Made by a program: the position numbers and the translations under genes. A DNA stretch of 64,000 nucleotides from Sporosarcina sp. ACRSL (GTDB lineage Bacteria; Bacillota; Bacilli; Bacillales_A; Planococcaceae). Below, in pieces: positions 17,378 to 25,446 of the stretch. The DNA is taken from NCBI RefSeq assembly GCF_022346605.1, contig NZ_JAKRNT010000007.1:62001-126000 (forward strand), read 5' to 3'. The notes beneath the pieces were generated by a model. It was given only the letters and a program-made list of their open reading frames with translations, did not search any database and had not been told where the DNA came from. How positions within the stretch are numbered: the stretch's first letter is position 1; each line of letters begins with the position of its first letter.

Positions 17378-17755
17378 ATGAAACTAAACAAATTCGCAAT
17401 CCTCCTATTGGTGGTTTATTGTATACCGTTCGTTTTTCTGTCCATGTATGATGATTAAAAAAATTACTCGATGATCGTTTACGGACTGATGATAATCGCT
17501 GTAGGGGTTTTCGCTTTTTTAGCAAAACGAAAATCGTCATTCCTTGTTCTTCTCATCGCAAATATCCTGTCTTTTCTCAGTTCCTATTTTTGGGTACTGC
17601 GTGTGAAAAAAATCGAAGAGTGGGAGGGCTATTTCAAGCCGTTCTCATCCGTTCAATTATTGGTACTTGTGACGGTTCTAATCATTTTGCTGCAAGTGGC
17701 GGTTTACCGGTTCACGAGGCCCATGGATTATGGGGGAGAGGGTAAGGGAGAATGA
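17378..17755 (+). pseudogene. Small membrane protein gene split by an in-frame TAA
   Basis: The ATG at 17378 has GGAAGGAG upstream and encodes MKLNKFAILLLVVYCIPFVF before a TAA at 17456-17458. The same frame then continues without a shift through KNYSMIVYGLMIIAVGV to 17755, giving a 126-codon protein with three to four hydrophobic segments and a C-terminal GGEGKGE tail. The inner ATG at 17471 has no clear ribosome site. Either the gene is broken by one nonsense change or only the 26-residue first part is made. No family recognised. Confidence 0.55.
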
Positions 17756-17888
17756 AAATCAATCTTACCTGACTTGTGGTTTTCTAAATACTCAATCGAT
17801 AATTAATTACCAATATGATAGACTAATAGGTAGCAACGGCATATAGTGGATGGGCGGTTGGCACTCCCTTGTGAAAGGGGGTGTTTAT

Positions 17889-17999
17889 ATGGTGACATAC
17901 GAAGCAATCAACATGATGTTCCAATTTGGAATATTTCTCGCAACAGTAGCAGCAACGATTGTGGCGATTATTGCTCTATGCATCAATAGAAAAAAGTAA
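17889..17999 (+). CDS. Hol_Tox-type type I toxin, 36 aa
   Basis: A 36-residue hydrophobic peptide, MVTYEAINMMFQFGIF through a TIVAIIALCI helix to NRKK. The length, single membrane helix and MVTYEAxxxMxxFG start match the 'putative holin-like toxin' (Hol_Tox) family of Firmicute type I toxin-antitoxin modules. GAAAGGGGGTG lies 6 bases before the ATG. Its message has complementary ends (GCAACGG and GCGGTTGGC at 17833-17862 against GCCAACCGC and CCGTTGC at 18065-18096), a fold typical of type I toxin mRNAs that hides the ribosome site. Confidence 0.8.
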   Translation: MVTYEAINMMFQFGIFLATVAATIVAIIALCINRKK

Positions 18000-18135
18000 C
18001 CACCCTCCGCTAACTGGCAAGAAAGCAGGGTAGTTACTCTTTTGTAAAAACTCTTCATTACTGGCCAACCGCTCTTCTAGCGGTATGTCCGTTGCACCGA
18101 CCGGATGTTCCAGCATCTGGTCTTTTCTTATTATA
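18000..18135 (-). ncRNA. Probable antisense RNA antitoxin overlapping the toxin mRNA 3' end
   Basis: On the minus strand, a TATAAT at about 18132-18137 (within AACATATAATAAG) could drive an RNA running leftward through the hairpin-rich segment opposite the toxin mRNA 3' end. Type I modules of this family use such 3'-overlapping antisense RNAs. The ends of the RNA are inferred, not seen; the -35 spacing is poor. Confidence 0.45.
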
Positions 18136-18296
18136 TGTTCAGTTTATCACAATCAAACAATTATTGCATATAATTGCTTAATCAATTATTGAGACAGTGC
18201 TGCAAGCCCGTATGAACTGAGTAGGTGAGTATAGTAGAACCAGTGCTTCGATATACTGGAAGAATACCTTAAGACTAAAACCATAAAGGAGGAACA

Positions 18297-18746
18297 ATGA
18301 ACATGCCCACATCCACACCGGAGTTCACCATCACCCGCACTCTAAATGCCGGCCGCGAGCTCGTTTGGCGCGCATGGACCGAGGCGAAGGAACTTGCCGC
18401 TTGGTTGCCTTCGACACCCCTGGAGTCCATCTCTTTCGATGTTCGTGAAGGCGGACGTTACCGTTACACGATGGTCAACAGCGAGACCAGCGAGGAGTTT
18501 CATACTGGAGGAGTGTTTCTCGATGTCGTACCTTTCGAGCGACTTATCTTTACCTGGGGTTACCCCGATGCCCCTATCGAGGACTCTCCTGTCGTGACCC
18601 TAACCCTCACAGCTAACGGGGACAACACCGAGATGACCTTCCACCTACGGGGATTCGCCGGTCATCCCGGCGATCAGTACGTGTATGACGGCTGGTCCGA
18701 CACGCTTGATGATCTGGAAAAGCACCTGTCCGACCAAAGGCAGTAG
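18297..18746 (+). CDS. AHSA1/SRPBCC-domain protein
   Basis: A 149-residue protein of the AHSA1 (activator of Hsp90 ATPase homologue 1-like) SRPBCC group: FTITRTLNAGRELVWRAWTEAKELAAWLP at the start, then RYRYTMV, GGVFLDVVPFERLIFTW and GWSDTLDDLEKHLSD at the end. These small ligand-binding-fold proteins are often of unknown role. AAAGGAGG precedes two usable ATGs (18297, 18303). Base composition is clearly more GC-rich than its neighbours (GCCGGCCGCGAGCTCG near the start), suggesting recent acquisition. A terminator follows. Confidence 0.85.
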   Translation: MNMPTSTPEFTITRTLNAGRELVWRAWTEAKELAAWLPSTPLESISFDVREGGRYRYTMVNSETSEEFHTGGVFLDVVPFERLIFTWGYPDAPIEDSPVVTLTLTANGDNTEMTFHLRGFAGHPGDQYVYDGWSDTLDDLEKHLSDQRQ

Positions 18747-18777
18747 AAAGTGAGCAATAACCGATGTAATGGAATCG

Positions 18778-18808
18778 ACGCCTCTTGAATATTTCGGGAG
18801 GCGTTTTT
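18778..18808 (+). terminator. Intrinsic terminator
   Basis: ACGCCTC / GAGGCGTTTTT stem after the AHSA1-like gene. Confidence 0.75.
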
Positions 18809-18849
18809 ACCGACGTCATCATTTTCCTCTACATCGACGCATACTTAGG

Positions 18850-18918
18850 AACTGTCCGGTGGGAACAGCGGTTACAGTGTATAACAAATATACAGGGAGG
18901 TATTGGGTTCAGGTTGAT
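18850..18918 (+). pseudogene. Decayed 3' end of a dnaB-like helicase gene, copy 1
   Basis: The segment aligns with the last ~65 bases of the dnaB-like gene at 25440-26681: both contain GCGGTTACAG and GTATAACAAATATAC. Translated, it gives NCPVGTAVTVYNKYTG, then a one-base deletion ruins the end. No upstream part of the gene is present. Confidence 0.7.
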
Positions 18919-18989
18919 GCTTAGAGATACTTCTTGATAGAAGTGGAAGAAATAAGTGTTAGTTCGGCTGAATAACAATCGATAAATAG

Positions 18990-19121
18990 CTATTTTTTTA
19001 TAATCCAAAATAGAACAATCCCTAATCCAAGTAAAATAGCTACAAGGTAAACATACCAATAATCAATGAATAACTCCCATTGAAGCCTCTGGATTTCTTT
19101 AAACCTATAAACGAATTCCAT
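18990..19121 (-). CDS. Small single-pass membrane protein, 43 aa
   Basis: MEFVYRFKEIQRLQWELF, a helix (YLVAILLGLGIVLFWII) and a KK end. GGAGGGG is about 9 bases upstream of the ATG at 19121, so translation is plausible. Function unknown. Confidence 0.5.
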   Translation of the reverse strand: MEFVYRFKEIQRLQWELFIDYWYVYLVAILLGLGIVLFWIIKK

Positions 19122-19284
19122 CAAGGTTTTCCCCTCCACGATCAATCCATCTAATATAGGTAATTTTACTATAATCAACAATTAGCACCAGCGCATAAAT
19201 TTATGCACTTTTGCTTTGGTGAATTGTAGAGTTGATTATACATCTCTTCTATTCTATCAAAAACCCTTTACGCTCTTTGAGGTT

Positions 19285-20364
19285 CTATTCTTCAAAATGG
19301 ACGTTGATGACGACGACTTCTGCACGGCTTCCGATGCGCAAAGGTGGACCCCAAAGGCCGAATCCAGATGAGACAATGCTGTGCATGCCGTTTTTGTGTA
19401 AATGTCCGTACGCATTCTCGTAGATTCTTTCGGTGATGAGGTGCCCTGGGTACAATTGCCCGCGGTGCGTGTGTCCTGACACCATCAGGTCGATGCCGTT
19501 CTGTACAGCGATGTCGAGTTCCACAGGCTGGTGGTCGAGCATGAATATCGGTTTCTCCTTGTCGATGTCTTTCGTTAGTTGTTGCAAGGAAACTCGATCG
19601 CTGTCCTGAAAGTCTTTCCGTCCAACGAGATAGAATTCATCATTGATCAACCGTGCTTCATCTTCCAATACGGTGATTCCCGCTTGTTTGAATTCTTCGA
19701 TGATGATGGGGATGTCACGTCCGTAGTTTTCGTGGTTACCCATGGTCGCATAAACACCCATCGGTGCCTTGATCTCTTTCATAATGTCCCCGAGCTGGTG
19801 TCGGAGGTAGGGGGCAACCGAATTATCGATGATGTCTCCAGGCAACAAGATGATGTCAGGATTAATCTCCTTGCTCAATTGTAAAAAACGTTGCAAATGA
19901 TTGTTTTTGATGATGTTATTCAAATGGAAATCGGACGCCATCAAAATCTTCAGGTTTCCCCGTTCCGTTTCCTTTTGAATGGTGATGTCATAGCTTTTGA
20001 TGACTGGACTCCATGCATTTAAGGTTCCGATGATAAAGATCGATGCATAGAAGCTAACAGCAAGATAACCGAGGAGCTTGATGCCTGTTCTTTTTCTGAG
20101 AAAATAGATGATGTTGACAAGCGGAAATACAAGTACACCGTATCCGATCACAACGAGCCAATACCCCCCGATGACTTCAAGGGGGACAAAGGAAATAGCC
20201 ACTCCAATCGGATAAGCAGCTGCCAACAGAATGGCGAACAGAATCACGGTCTTCTTTCGTTTGAATGAAAACGTTTCCCGCAGCCAGACGAACAGGTTGT
20301 AGCCGATATAATACGCGAAGCTTACGTAAATTATCAGGAAAACGACACCCAGCACAATGCTCAT
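19285..20364 (-). CDS. Membrane-anchored metallophosphoesterase
   Basis: About 359 residues: four N-terminal hydrophobic segments followed by a calcineurin-like phosphoesterase domain with all metal-site motifs (ASDFHL, LLPGDIID, MGNHENYG, SGHTHRGQ). This plan matches the YkuE/YaeI-like membrane phosphodiesterases, some of which act on lipids or envelope polymers; the substrate here is unknown. The start at 20364 (MSIVLG) is chosen because GGGGG lies 6 bases upstream and it begins directly with the first membrane helix; an upstream ATG (MKEWGKS) is possible. Confidence 0.88.
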   Translation of the reverse strand: MSIVLGVVFLIIYVSFAYYIGYNLFVWLRETFSFKRKKTVILFAILLAAAYPIGVAISFVPLEVIGGYWLVVIGYGVLVFPLVNIIYFLRKRTGIKLLGYLAVSFYASIFIIGTLNAWSPVIKSYDITIQKETERGNLKILMASDFHLNNIIKNNHLQRFLQLSKEINPDIILLPGDIIDNSVAPYLRHQLGDIMKEIKAPMGVYATMGNHENYGRDIPIIIEEFKQAGITVLEDEARLINDEFYLVGRKDFQDSDRVSLQQLTKDIDKEKPIFMLDHQPVELDIAVQNGIDLMVSGHTHRGQLYPGHLITERIYENAYGHLHKNGMHSIVSSGFGLWGPPLRIGSRAEVVVINVHFEE

Positions 20365-20587
20365 ACTTTTCCCCCATTCCTTCATCGAACTATAAGTTAC
20401 CCGTTTTCTCCCATTTTGTCTATCACTTAATGTGAATCTCTTTGTTGATTTCGGCAAGATTTGAAATTCACTTGATGATAGATCACATTTGAACCGGAAC
20501 ATTGATCCGAATAGTAGACACGAATTCAAACAGGTGCCTGATACATTACCGTTCCAGGTTATAATAAAAACATTGGAGGGATTTTTA

Positions 20588-20779
20588 ATGGTGAAATTTA
20601 CTGAGAGTGAATCAGGTGCATATGCAGAGGGAGAATACAGATTGTGGTTTGATAAAAAGTCTCAATCGCTTCGAATGAAACTCGATAAGGACAGCGATCT
20701 CATCTACTTTCCGAAAGACAGCAAAGCATACAAAGAGCTAACTGAAAAATATTTCAAGGAACATCTTAGTCGATCTTAA
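20588..20779 (+). CDS. Small hypothetical protein, 63 aa
   Basis: A charged soluble protein, MVKFTESESGAYAEGEYRLW with a C-terminal YKELTEKYFKEHL helix. GGAGGGA precedes the ATG at 20588. It follows an isolated CAGGTGCCTGATAC repeat half. No family recognised. Confidence 0.55.
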   Translation: MVKFTESESGAYAEGEYRLWFDKKSQSLRMKLDKDSDLIYFPKDSKAYKELTEKYFKEHLSRS

Positions 20780-20828
20780 TGGATCGGCTTTATTTATTTT
20801 CCGCAGCTACCGATTAGTACTCAAGAGG

Positions 20829-20882
20829 AACGGCTAGGTGGGGATGGCGGTGACAGCTTATAACAAATATATATAGTAGGCC
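20829..20882 (+). pseudogene. Decayed 3' end of a dnaB-like helicase gene, copy 2
   Basis: AACGGCTAGGTGGGGATGGC then TATAACAAATATA, again matching the end of the dnaB-like gene at 26610-26660. Two in-frame stops are visible. It is more eroded than the copy at 18850. Confidence 0.65.
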
Positions 20883-21003
20883 AGCGGATTACGGGAAGAA
20901 TGCAGATGCTAATAGACAATAGTAACTGCCCATACGAAGTTGAAACCGAATCCTTGAATAGTACGTATAGAAAAGCAACTACAAACAGTAAGGGAGAATG
21001 GGA

Positions 21004-21336
21004 ATGAAAGTAAACCTAGCAATTCGCTTTATGTTAGAAATGTGTGGTCTAGTAGCAGTGTCATACTGGGGCTTTCAAACTGGCAGTGGTTTTCTGATGA
21101 AGGCAGTATTAGGCATAGGCTCACCTTTCCTATTGGCAACAATTTGGGGGATTTTTGTTGCACCTAAGAGTGCTCTGCGAGTCAAGGGTTCGGGGCGAGT
21201 AGTACTTGAACTTATCATTTTTGGCGTTGCGGCTTTAGCTATATATGATGTTGGAAAACTAACATTAGCAATCATTTTAGCAATCGTAGCGGTAGTAAGC
21301 AGTATACTGAACCACCTATGGGAACAACAAAGGTAA
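21004..21336 (+). CDS. YrdB/DUF2568-family membrane protein
   Basis: A 110-residue protein with four hydrophobic helices. FMLEMCGLVAVSYWGF at the N-terminus and WGIFVAPKSALRV in the middle are typical of the YrdB/DUF2568 family of Bacillus, of unknown function. GGGAG lies 7 bases before the ATG at 21004; an ATG two codons earlier overlaps less well. The next gene starts 12 bases after the stop, so the two likely form an operon. Confidence 0.8.
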   Translation: MKVNLAIRFMLEMCGLVAVSYWGFQTGSGFLMKAVLGIGSPFLLATIWGIFVAPKSALRVKGSGRVVLELIIFGVAALAIYDVGKLTLAIILAIVAVVSSILNHLWEQQR

Positions 21337-21348
21337 GGAGGGAAGCAA

Positions 21349-21708
21349 TTGGAGATTCTGAATGAGTATATAAAAGCGACAAATACCCACAATTTTGATG
21401 AAGTTAAAAAGTTACTCCATCCGAATGCGGTTTATTTTTTTAGTAACAAAACATGTACAACTCATGAAGCCATCCGAGATTATTTTGAAAATGCATGGGA
21501 AGTAGTCAAAGATGAAAACTATGAAGCTCAAGATGTACAATGGCTATTCATTTCTAAAACGTCCTTAACTTGTACCTATACATATTTTTATGAGGGTTAC
21601 GTGAATGGTGAATATACAAGTGGTCGAGGAAGAGCGACCAATGTATTTGTGAAAGAAGTAGATGACTGGTTATTGATTCACGAACATTTGAGTGCTTTGC
21701 CAAGATAG
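21349..21708 (+). CDS. SnoaL/NTF2-like protein
   Basis: A 119-residue protein of the NTF2-like/SnoaL fold: EYIKATNTHNFDEVKKLLHPNAVYFF at the start, THEAIRDYFENAWE, a long strand region, then DDWLLIHEHLSALP at the end. Members are small ligand-binding or isomerase-like proteins. It starts at TTG with AAGGAGGG 6 bases upstream. Co-transcription with the DUF2568 gene is likely, and a terminator follows at 21756. Confidence 0.82.
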   Translation: MEILNEYIKATNTHNFDEVKKLLHPNAVYFFSNKTCTTHEAIRDYFENAWEVVKDENYEAQDVQWLFISKTSLTCTYTYFYEGYVNGEYTSGRGRATNVFVKEVDDWLLIHEHLSALPR

Positions 21709-21755
21709 TAGTCCCTCGATGCGCGTAAAACGATTGAAAAAACCTTACGGAAAAC

Positions 21756-21790
21756 AACACCTCCCGACTAATGATTCGAGAGGTGTTTTT
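21756..21790 (+). terminator. Intrinsic terminator
   Basis: AACACCTC / GAGGTGTTTTT stem with a 19-base loop region. Confidence 0.75.
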
Positions 21791-21875
21791 GTTGTAATTG
21801 GTATCTCAATTCTGAGTCATAAGAAGTGTAATTATTGATCAATAAATTGGTCGTCAGATGGAATAGTAAACATAT

Positions 21876-22556
21876 TTACTGAATTAATTTTAAACGGAAA
21901 AGCTTGGTGACTGCCTCTGTCCGATTTTTACTATCTGTTTTAAGCATTACATTTTTTATGAAATATTTTACGGTTGATTCGGAAATATTGATAAATCGAC
22001 TTATTTCTTTGGTTGTATATCCGTTACTGATGTACTCCATGACTATAATTTCCTTATCAGTGAATTGTGTAGTATTCACTTTACTAGATAAATTGAGCGC
22101 ATTGATACAACTATCACTAAAACTTTGGATTTCCATTAGTTTATCAGATGTAACCTTAAATCTAACATTTACACCAGTTAAATAACCGACTGTAACACCG
22201 TTAATTGACAGCGGTACAAGTAGCATATTGTGTATAGTATCTGATAATATGAACTGATTTCCAAGAGAAAGTTGGAATTTATTATCATTAAAGAAACGAA
22301 CCTCATTCTGTATGATGGCTCTATGTACATGTTCGTTGATTACCATACTATGATGCACATGTGAAATCGATTGAAGATTTGGGGGCTCATATGAGTATAT
22401 GCCACGGATAGTATAGTCGAAACTTGAATAGTTATAAAGTTGTATCATATCACACGGAAAGAATTTATGGAAAATCTTTATCATTTCAAACAATCCTTCA
22501 TTTATAGAATCAGATTGTCGTATGGTTAATAACTCCTTCTCCCAATCTATGTTCAT
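21876..22556 (-). CDS. LuxR-family regulator with GAF-like sensor domain
   Basis: A 226-residue transcription factor. The first ~145 residues look like a GAF-type domain (FFPCDMIQLYNYSSFDYTIRGIY; NMLLVPLSINGVTVGYLTG). The C-terminus is a LuxR/GerE helix-turn-helix: FTDKEIIVMEYISNGYTTKEISRFINISESTVKYF, about residues 165-200. It probably senses a small molecule and activates transcription. It is divergent from two SDR dehydrogenase genes across about 220 bases, which makes them the likely targets. The ribosome site (GAGAAGGGGTGGAGATC) is close to the ATG. Confidence 0.85.
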   Translation of the reverse strand: MNIDWEKELLTIRQSDSINEGLFEMIKIFHKFFPCDMIQLYNYSSFDYTIRGIYSYEPPNLQSISHVHHSMVINEHVHRAIIQNEVRFFNDNKFQLSLGNQFILSDTIHNMLLVPLSINGVTVGYLTGVNVRFKVTSDKLMEIQSFSDSCINALNLSSKVNTTQFTDKEIIVMEYISNGYTTKEISRFINISESTVKYFIKNVMLKTDSKNRTEAVTKLFRLKLIQ

Positions 22557-22778
22557 ATTAGATCTCCACCCCTTCTCTTAATAATATCAATGCATTAGAC
22601 AAAAGGATAGCAAACCAGTCAGTACCTATACTTTTAGATAGTCTATTTATGTTCTTATAGGTATCTACTAAAAATATTTAGAAAGCGTTATCATTGGGTT
22701 GTAAACATTTCAAATATATATAACCATTGTTATTTAATGATTATATATAAATTTTTTAGGGATCAGGAGGAGAAAGTT

Positions 22779-23654
22779 ATGACAGATTATTTAAACTACA
22801 AGGGGAAAAAATGTGTTGTTTTAGGTGGTTCTAACGGAATGGGTAAAGCTACGGTTGATATTTTGGTAGACCTTGGTGCAGAAGTATATGTGCTTGATAT
22901 ACTTCCTTCCGATAATGAAAGAGTTACATATATTCCGGTGGATTGCAATGACCCGGATTCAATTAAAACAGCATTTGATCAACTGGTACAGTTCGATTGC
23001 TTCTTTGGGTTTGCTGGAGTTTCTGGTGTGAATCAACCAACATCTTTAGTACTATCGATAAACTTCCTTTCTTACAAATACATGCTTGATGAGTTATTGT
23101 ACGATAAGATGAATGAAAATGGATCAATTGCAATTGTTACTTCAAATGCAGGTCAATATTGGGAAGCACATATTGATGAGTTTAAATATTTGACCACTGC
23201 CAGCAGAGAAGATGCATTTAAATTCTTAGAAATCAATGACGAAAATCTGGTCGATGCAGGTGCATATTCGTTAAGTAAGCGTGTACTAAATTATTATTCG
23301 TTCCTAAGTGCTGGAAAATATGCAGAAAAGCATATACGCATCAATACCGTATGTCCAGGATTTACTGCAACTCGATTACGCGGGGAGTTTTCAAAATATC
23401 TTAATGATGACGAGGAGGTCATCAAATCTATGGGGAAAGGCTATATTACAAGAGATGCACAACCAGAGGAAATAGCAAAAGTATGTGTATTCGTTAACAG
23501 TGATATGGCCACTTTTGTAAATGCAGAAGAAGTCATGGTGGATGGTGGTACCCGTGCTTCATTTCTATTAAAACAAAAAGGCTTTGACTTCGATCCAAAT
23601 AATGCACCATTATATTCGAAGCCTGTCGAAATTCCGGAAAATACAATTAAATAA
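22779..23654 (+). CDS. SDR-family oxidoreductase 1
   Basis: A 291-residue classical-type short-chain dehydrogenase/reductase: nucleotide-binding GGSNGMGKAT near residue 13, AYSLSKRVLNYYS with catalytic Tyr and Lys, NTVCPGF after it and MVDGG near the C-terminus. The shape resembles 3-alpha-hydroxysteroid dehydrogenase/carbonyl reductase members, with a 40-residue insertion before the catalytic Tyr (TTASREDAFKFLEIND). NAD(P)-dependent; substrate unknown. The start at 22779 has CAGGAGG 7 bases upstream. It should be co-expressed with the second SDR and controlled by the divergent LuxR/GAF protein. Confidence 0.88.
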   Translation: MTDYLNYKGKKCVVLGGSNGMGKATVDILVDLGAEVYVLDILPSDNERVTYIPVDCNDPDSIKTAFDQLVQFDCFFGFAGVSGVNQPTSLVLSINFLSYKYMLDELLYDKMNENGSIAIVTSNAGQYWEAHIDEFKYLTTASREDAFKFLEINDENLVDAGAYSLSKRVLNYYSFLSAGKYAEKHIRINTVCPGFTATRLRGEFSKYLNDDEEVIKSMGKGYITRDAQPEEIAKVCVFVNSDMATFVNAEEVMVDGGTRASFLLKQKGFDFDPNNAPLYSKPVEIPENTIK

Positions 23655-23756
23655 ACATGGCGTTCGTCTATTTTAAAAGCATAGGGACAATCTAAACCGG
23701 TTCCATTATAAATCGTGGATACAAAAGAAGGATTAATGAAAAAGGAGCATACGAGT

Positions 23757-24515
23757 ATGGGAAGATTATCAGATAAAGTAGCTATCATTACAGGTGGAGC
23801 TAGCGGAATGGGCGCAGCTGAAGCTTATCTTTTTGCAAAAGAAGGAGCAAAGGTGGTTGTTACAGATTTACAAGAAGAATTACTCCAAGAAACAGTAAAA
23901 AAAATCAATGATGAATTTGGTGAAGTAGCCATCGGTTTAAAACAAAATGTTGCTAATGAAGAAGAATGGAATTTTGTTGTAGAGGAAACAATTAAACATT
24001 TTGGTAAAATTGATATTTTGGTAAATAATGCAGGAATCGGTGGAAGTCCTAGTCCAAATATTGAGGATTTTAGTTGGGATGATTGGGAATCAGTGATAAA
24101 TGTAAACGCTGGAGGAACCTTTTTAGGAATAAAAGCCGTCGTACCAGAAATGAAAAAGAACCAATCTGGATCAATCATTAATATTTCATCTATTGCTGCT
24201 TTAATGGGTGGTATGGGGGGCGTTCCATACACTGCTTCAAAAGGTGCAACACGTTCAATGACCAAAGTGGTAGCACTAGATCTTGCTAAACATGGTATAA
24301 GAGTAAATTCCGTTCACCCGGGAGTGGTAGATACTCCACTAGTCAATAAAGGAATCGATGAACAAACAAAAGAATTATATAAGGCATTAATACCATTAAA
24401 CTTTTTAGCAGATTCAATGGATATCGCTTACCCAGTATTGTTCCTTGCCTCAGATGAATCCCGTTTTATGACAGGAGCAGAACTGGTTGTTGATGGTGGG
24501 ACAACCATTCAATAA
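23757..24515 (+). CDS. SDR-family oxidoreductase 2
   Basis: A 252-residue classical SDR: ITGGASGMGAAEA (cofactor site), NNAGIGG, IINISSIAALMGG, YTASKGA (catalytic Tyr and Lys), VHPGVVDTPL and the C-terminal VDGGTTIQ. It is similar to cyclohexanol, 3-alpha/20-beta-hydroxysteroid and glucose dehydrogenase-type SDRs. The ATG at 23757 has AAAGGAG 9 bases upstream. It lies 100 bases after SDR 1, so the pair may carry out successive oxidations or reductions on one alcohol/ketone substrate (inference). Confidence 0.9.
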   Translation: MGRLSDKVAIITGGASGMGAAEAYLFAKEGAKVVVTDLQEELLQETVKKINDEFGEVAIGLKQNVANEEEWNFVVEETIKHFGKIDILVNNAGIGGSPSPNIEDFSWDDWESVINVNAGGTFLGIKAVVPEMKKNQSGSIINISSIAALMGGMGGVPYTASKGATRSMTKVVALDLAKHGIRVNSVHPGVVDTPLVNKGIDEQTKELYKALIPLNFLADSMDIAYPVLFLASDESRFMTGAELVVDGGTTIQ

Positions 24516-24584
24516 AATGTGAAGACCACTTTTTATTTGTTACTTGCCTTCAACAAAGCGACCTAATAGTTGTCGAAATGTTAC

Positions 24585-24608
24585 TCAATTAACGGGTGCT
24601 CTAGTGGA
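24585..24608. repeat. REP-like repeat, short copy 4
   Basis: CAATTAACGGGTGCTCTAGT, a variant of the element at 1000, 2768 and 3601. Confidence 0.5.
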
Positions 24609-24630
24609 AGAGCAAATCAATAAAAGTTAA

Positions 24631-24664
24631 AAAACGCAGAGAATGTTAAAACCTCTGCGTTTTT
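24631..24664 (+). terminator. Intrinsic terminator
   Basis: AAAACGCAGAG / CTCTGCGTTTTT stem after the SDR genes. Confidence 0.8.
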
Positions 24665-24714
24665 CTCTGCGGTTTAATGGATAAAAGTGTGTAATGTTTC
24701 CTATTATTTTCCTG

Positions 24715-24891
24715 CTAGTTACAGAAAGTCATGGTCGTAATGTAGTCATCCAGGTAATGGGTGGCTATTTTTTTGTATGCCGAAGAAAACAGCCTTTCGA
24801 TATTTTCTTTATCGGGTTCATCAACCGCAAAGACTTAATCGCACCACCTCTATAAATCTTTTTTCTCGAACGTGTATCCTTTTCCACTGTT
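24715..24891 (-). pseudogene. Possible gene remnant
   Basis: One minus-strand frame reads MNSGKGYTFEKKDL, two stops close together, then VFAVDEPDKENIERLFSS and on to a TAG. The composition is protein-like, but there is no intact start and no family was recognised. It may be the end of one gene and part of the next, left when the dnaB-like region inserted. Confidence 0.3.
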
Positions 24892-24942
24892 CATTTCTAT
24901 ATAACAAGTAAAAGGGACTGATCACTAGGAGGAGGAATGGAA

Positions 24943-25446
24943 ATGGATAAAGGATGGTTGAAATTGCATCGGGGATTGAAGGACAAGCCGATTTGGAGGA
25001 GGTCGACGCCGGAGCAGCAAGTGATCCTCATCACATTGCTCATGATGGCGCGTTTCGAGGAGAGGGAGTGGGAGTGGAAAGGGGAGAGATATACGTTGCA
25101 GCCGGGTCAGATTTTGACGTCCCTCGCTAAACTTGCGGAGGAAAGTGGTGAGTATATCTCCGTCCAGAACGTCCGAACAGCTCTAAAGCGTTTTGAGAAA
25201 TTCGGATTTCTAACAAATGAATCAACAAAGGCAAATCGTCTCATAACCCTTACAAACTGGGCGTTTTATCAGCAAAACGGAGACGAGCCAACAAAGGGGC
25301 TAACAAAGGCCCAACAAAGTCATCACAAAGAGCTAACAACTACTAAAGAAAGTAAGAAAGAAAAGAAAGGAAGAATAAATAATTTCCTGCGGAAAAGGCA
25401 AGTGACGGAATTCACGCTGGATCTAACGAAGGGGGAAGCGTGGTGA
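24943..25446 (+). CDS. Phage-type replisome organiser-like protein
   Basis: About 167 residues with a winged-helix N-terminal domain: GWLKLHRGLKDKPIW, then PGQILTSLAKLAEESG and VRTALKRFEKFGFL, the pattern of phage replisome organiser/DnaD-like N-terminal domains. The C-terminus is basic and lacks the DnaD tail domain. AGGAGGAGG lies 8 bases before the ATG at 24943; an ATG two codons earlier is too close. Its end overlaps the start of the dnaB-like gene by 7 bases, indicating translational coupling. It most likely recruits that helicase to an origin in a phage or plasmid ancestor. Confidence 0.75.
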   Translation: MDKGWLKLHRGLKDKPIWRRSTPEQQVILITLLMMARFEEREWEWKGERYTLQPGQILTSLAKLAEESGEYISVQNVRTALKRFEKFGFLTNESTKANRLITLTNWAFYQQNGDEPTKGLTKAQQSHHKELTTTKESKKEKKGRINNFLRKRQVTEFTLDLTKGEAW

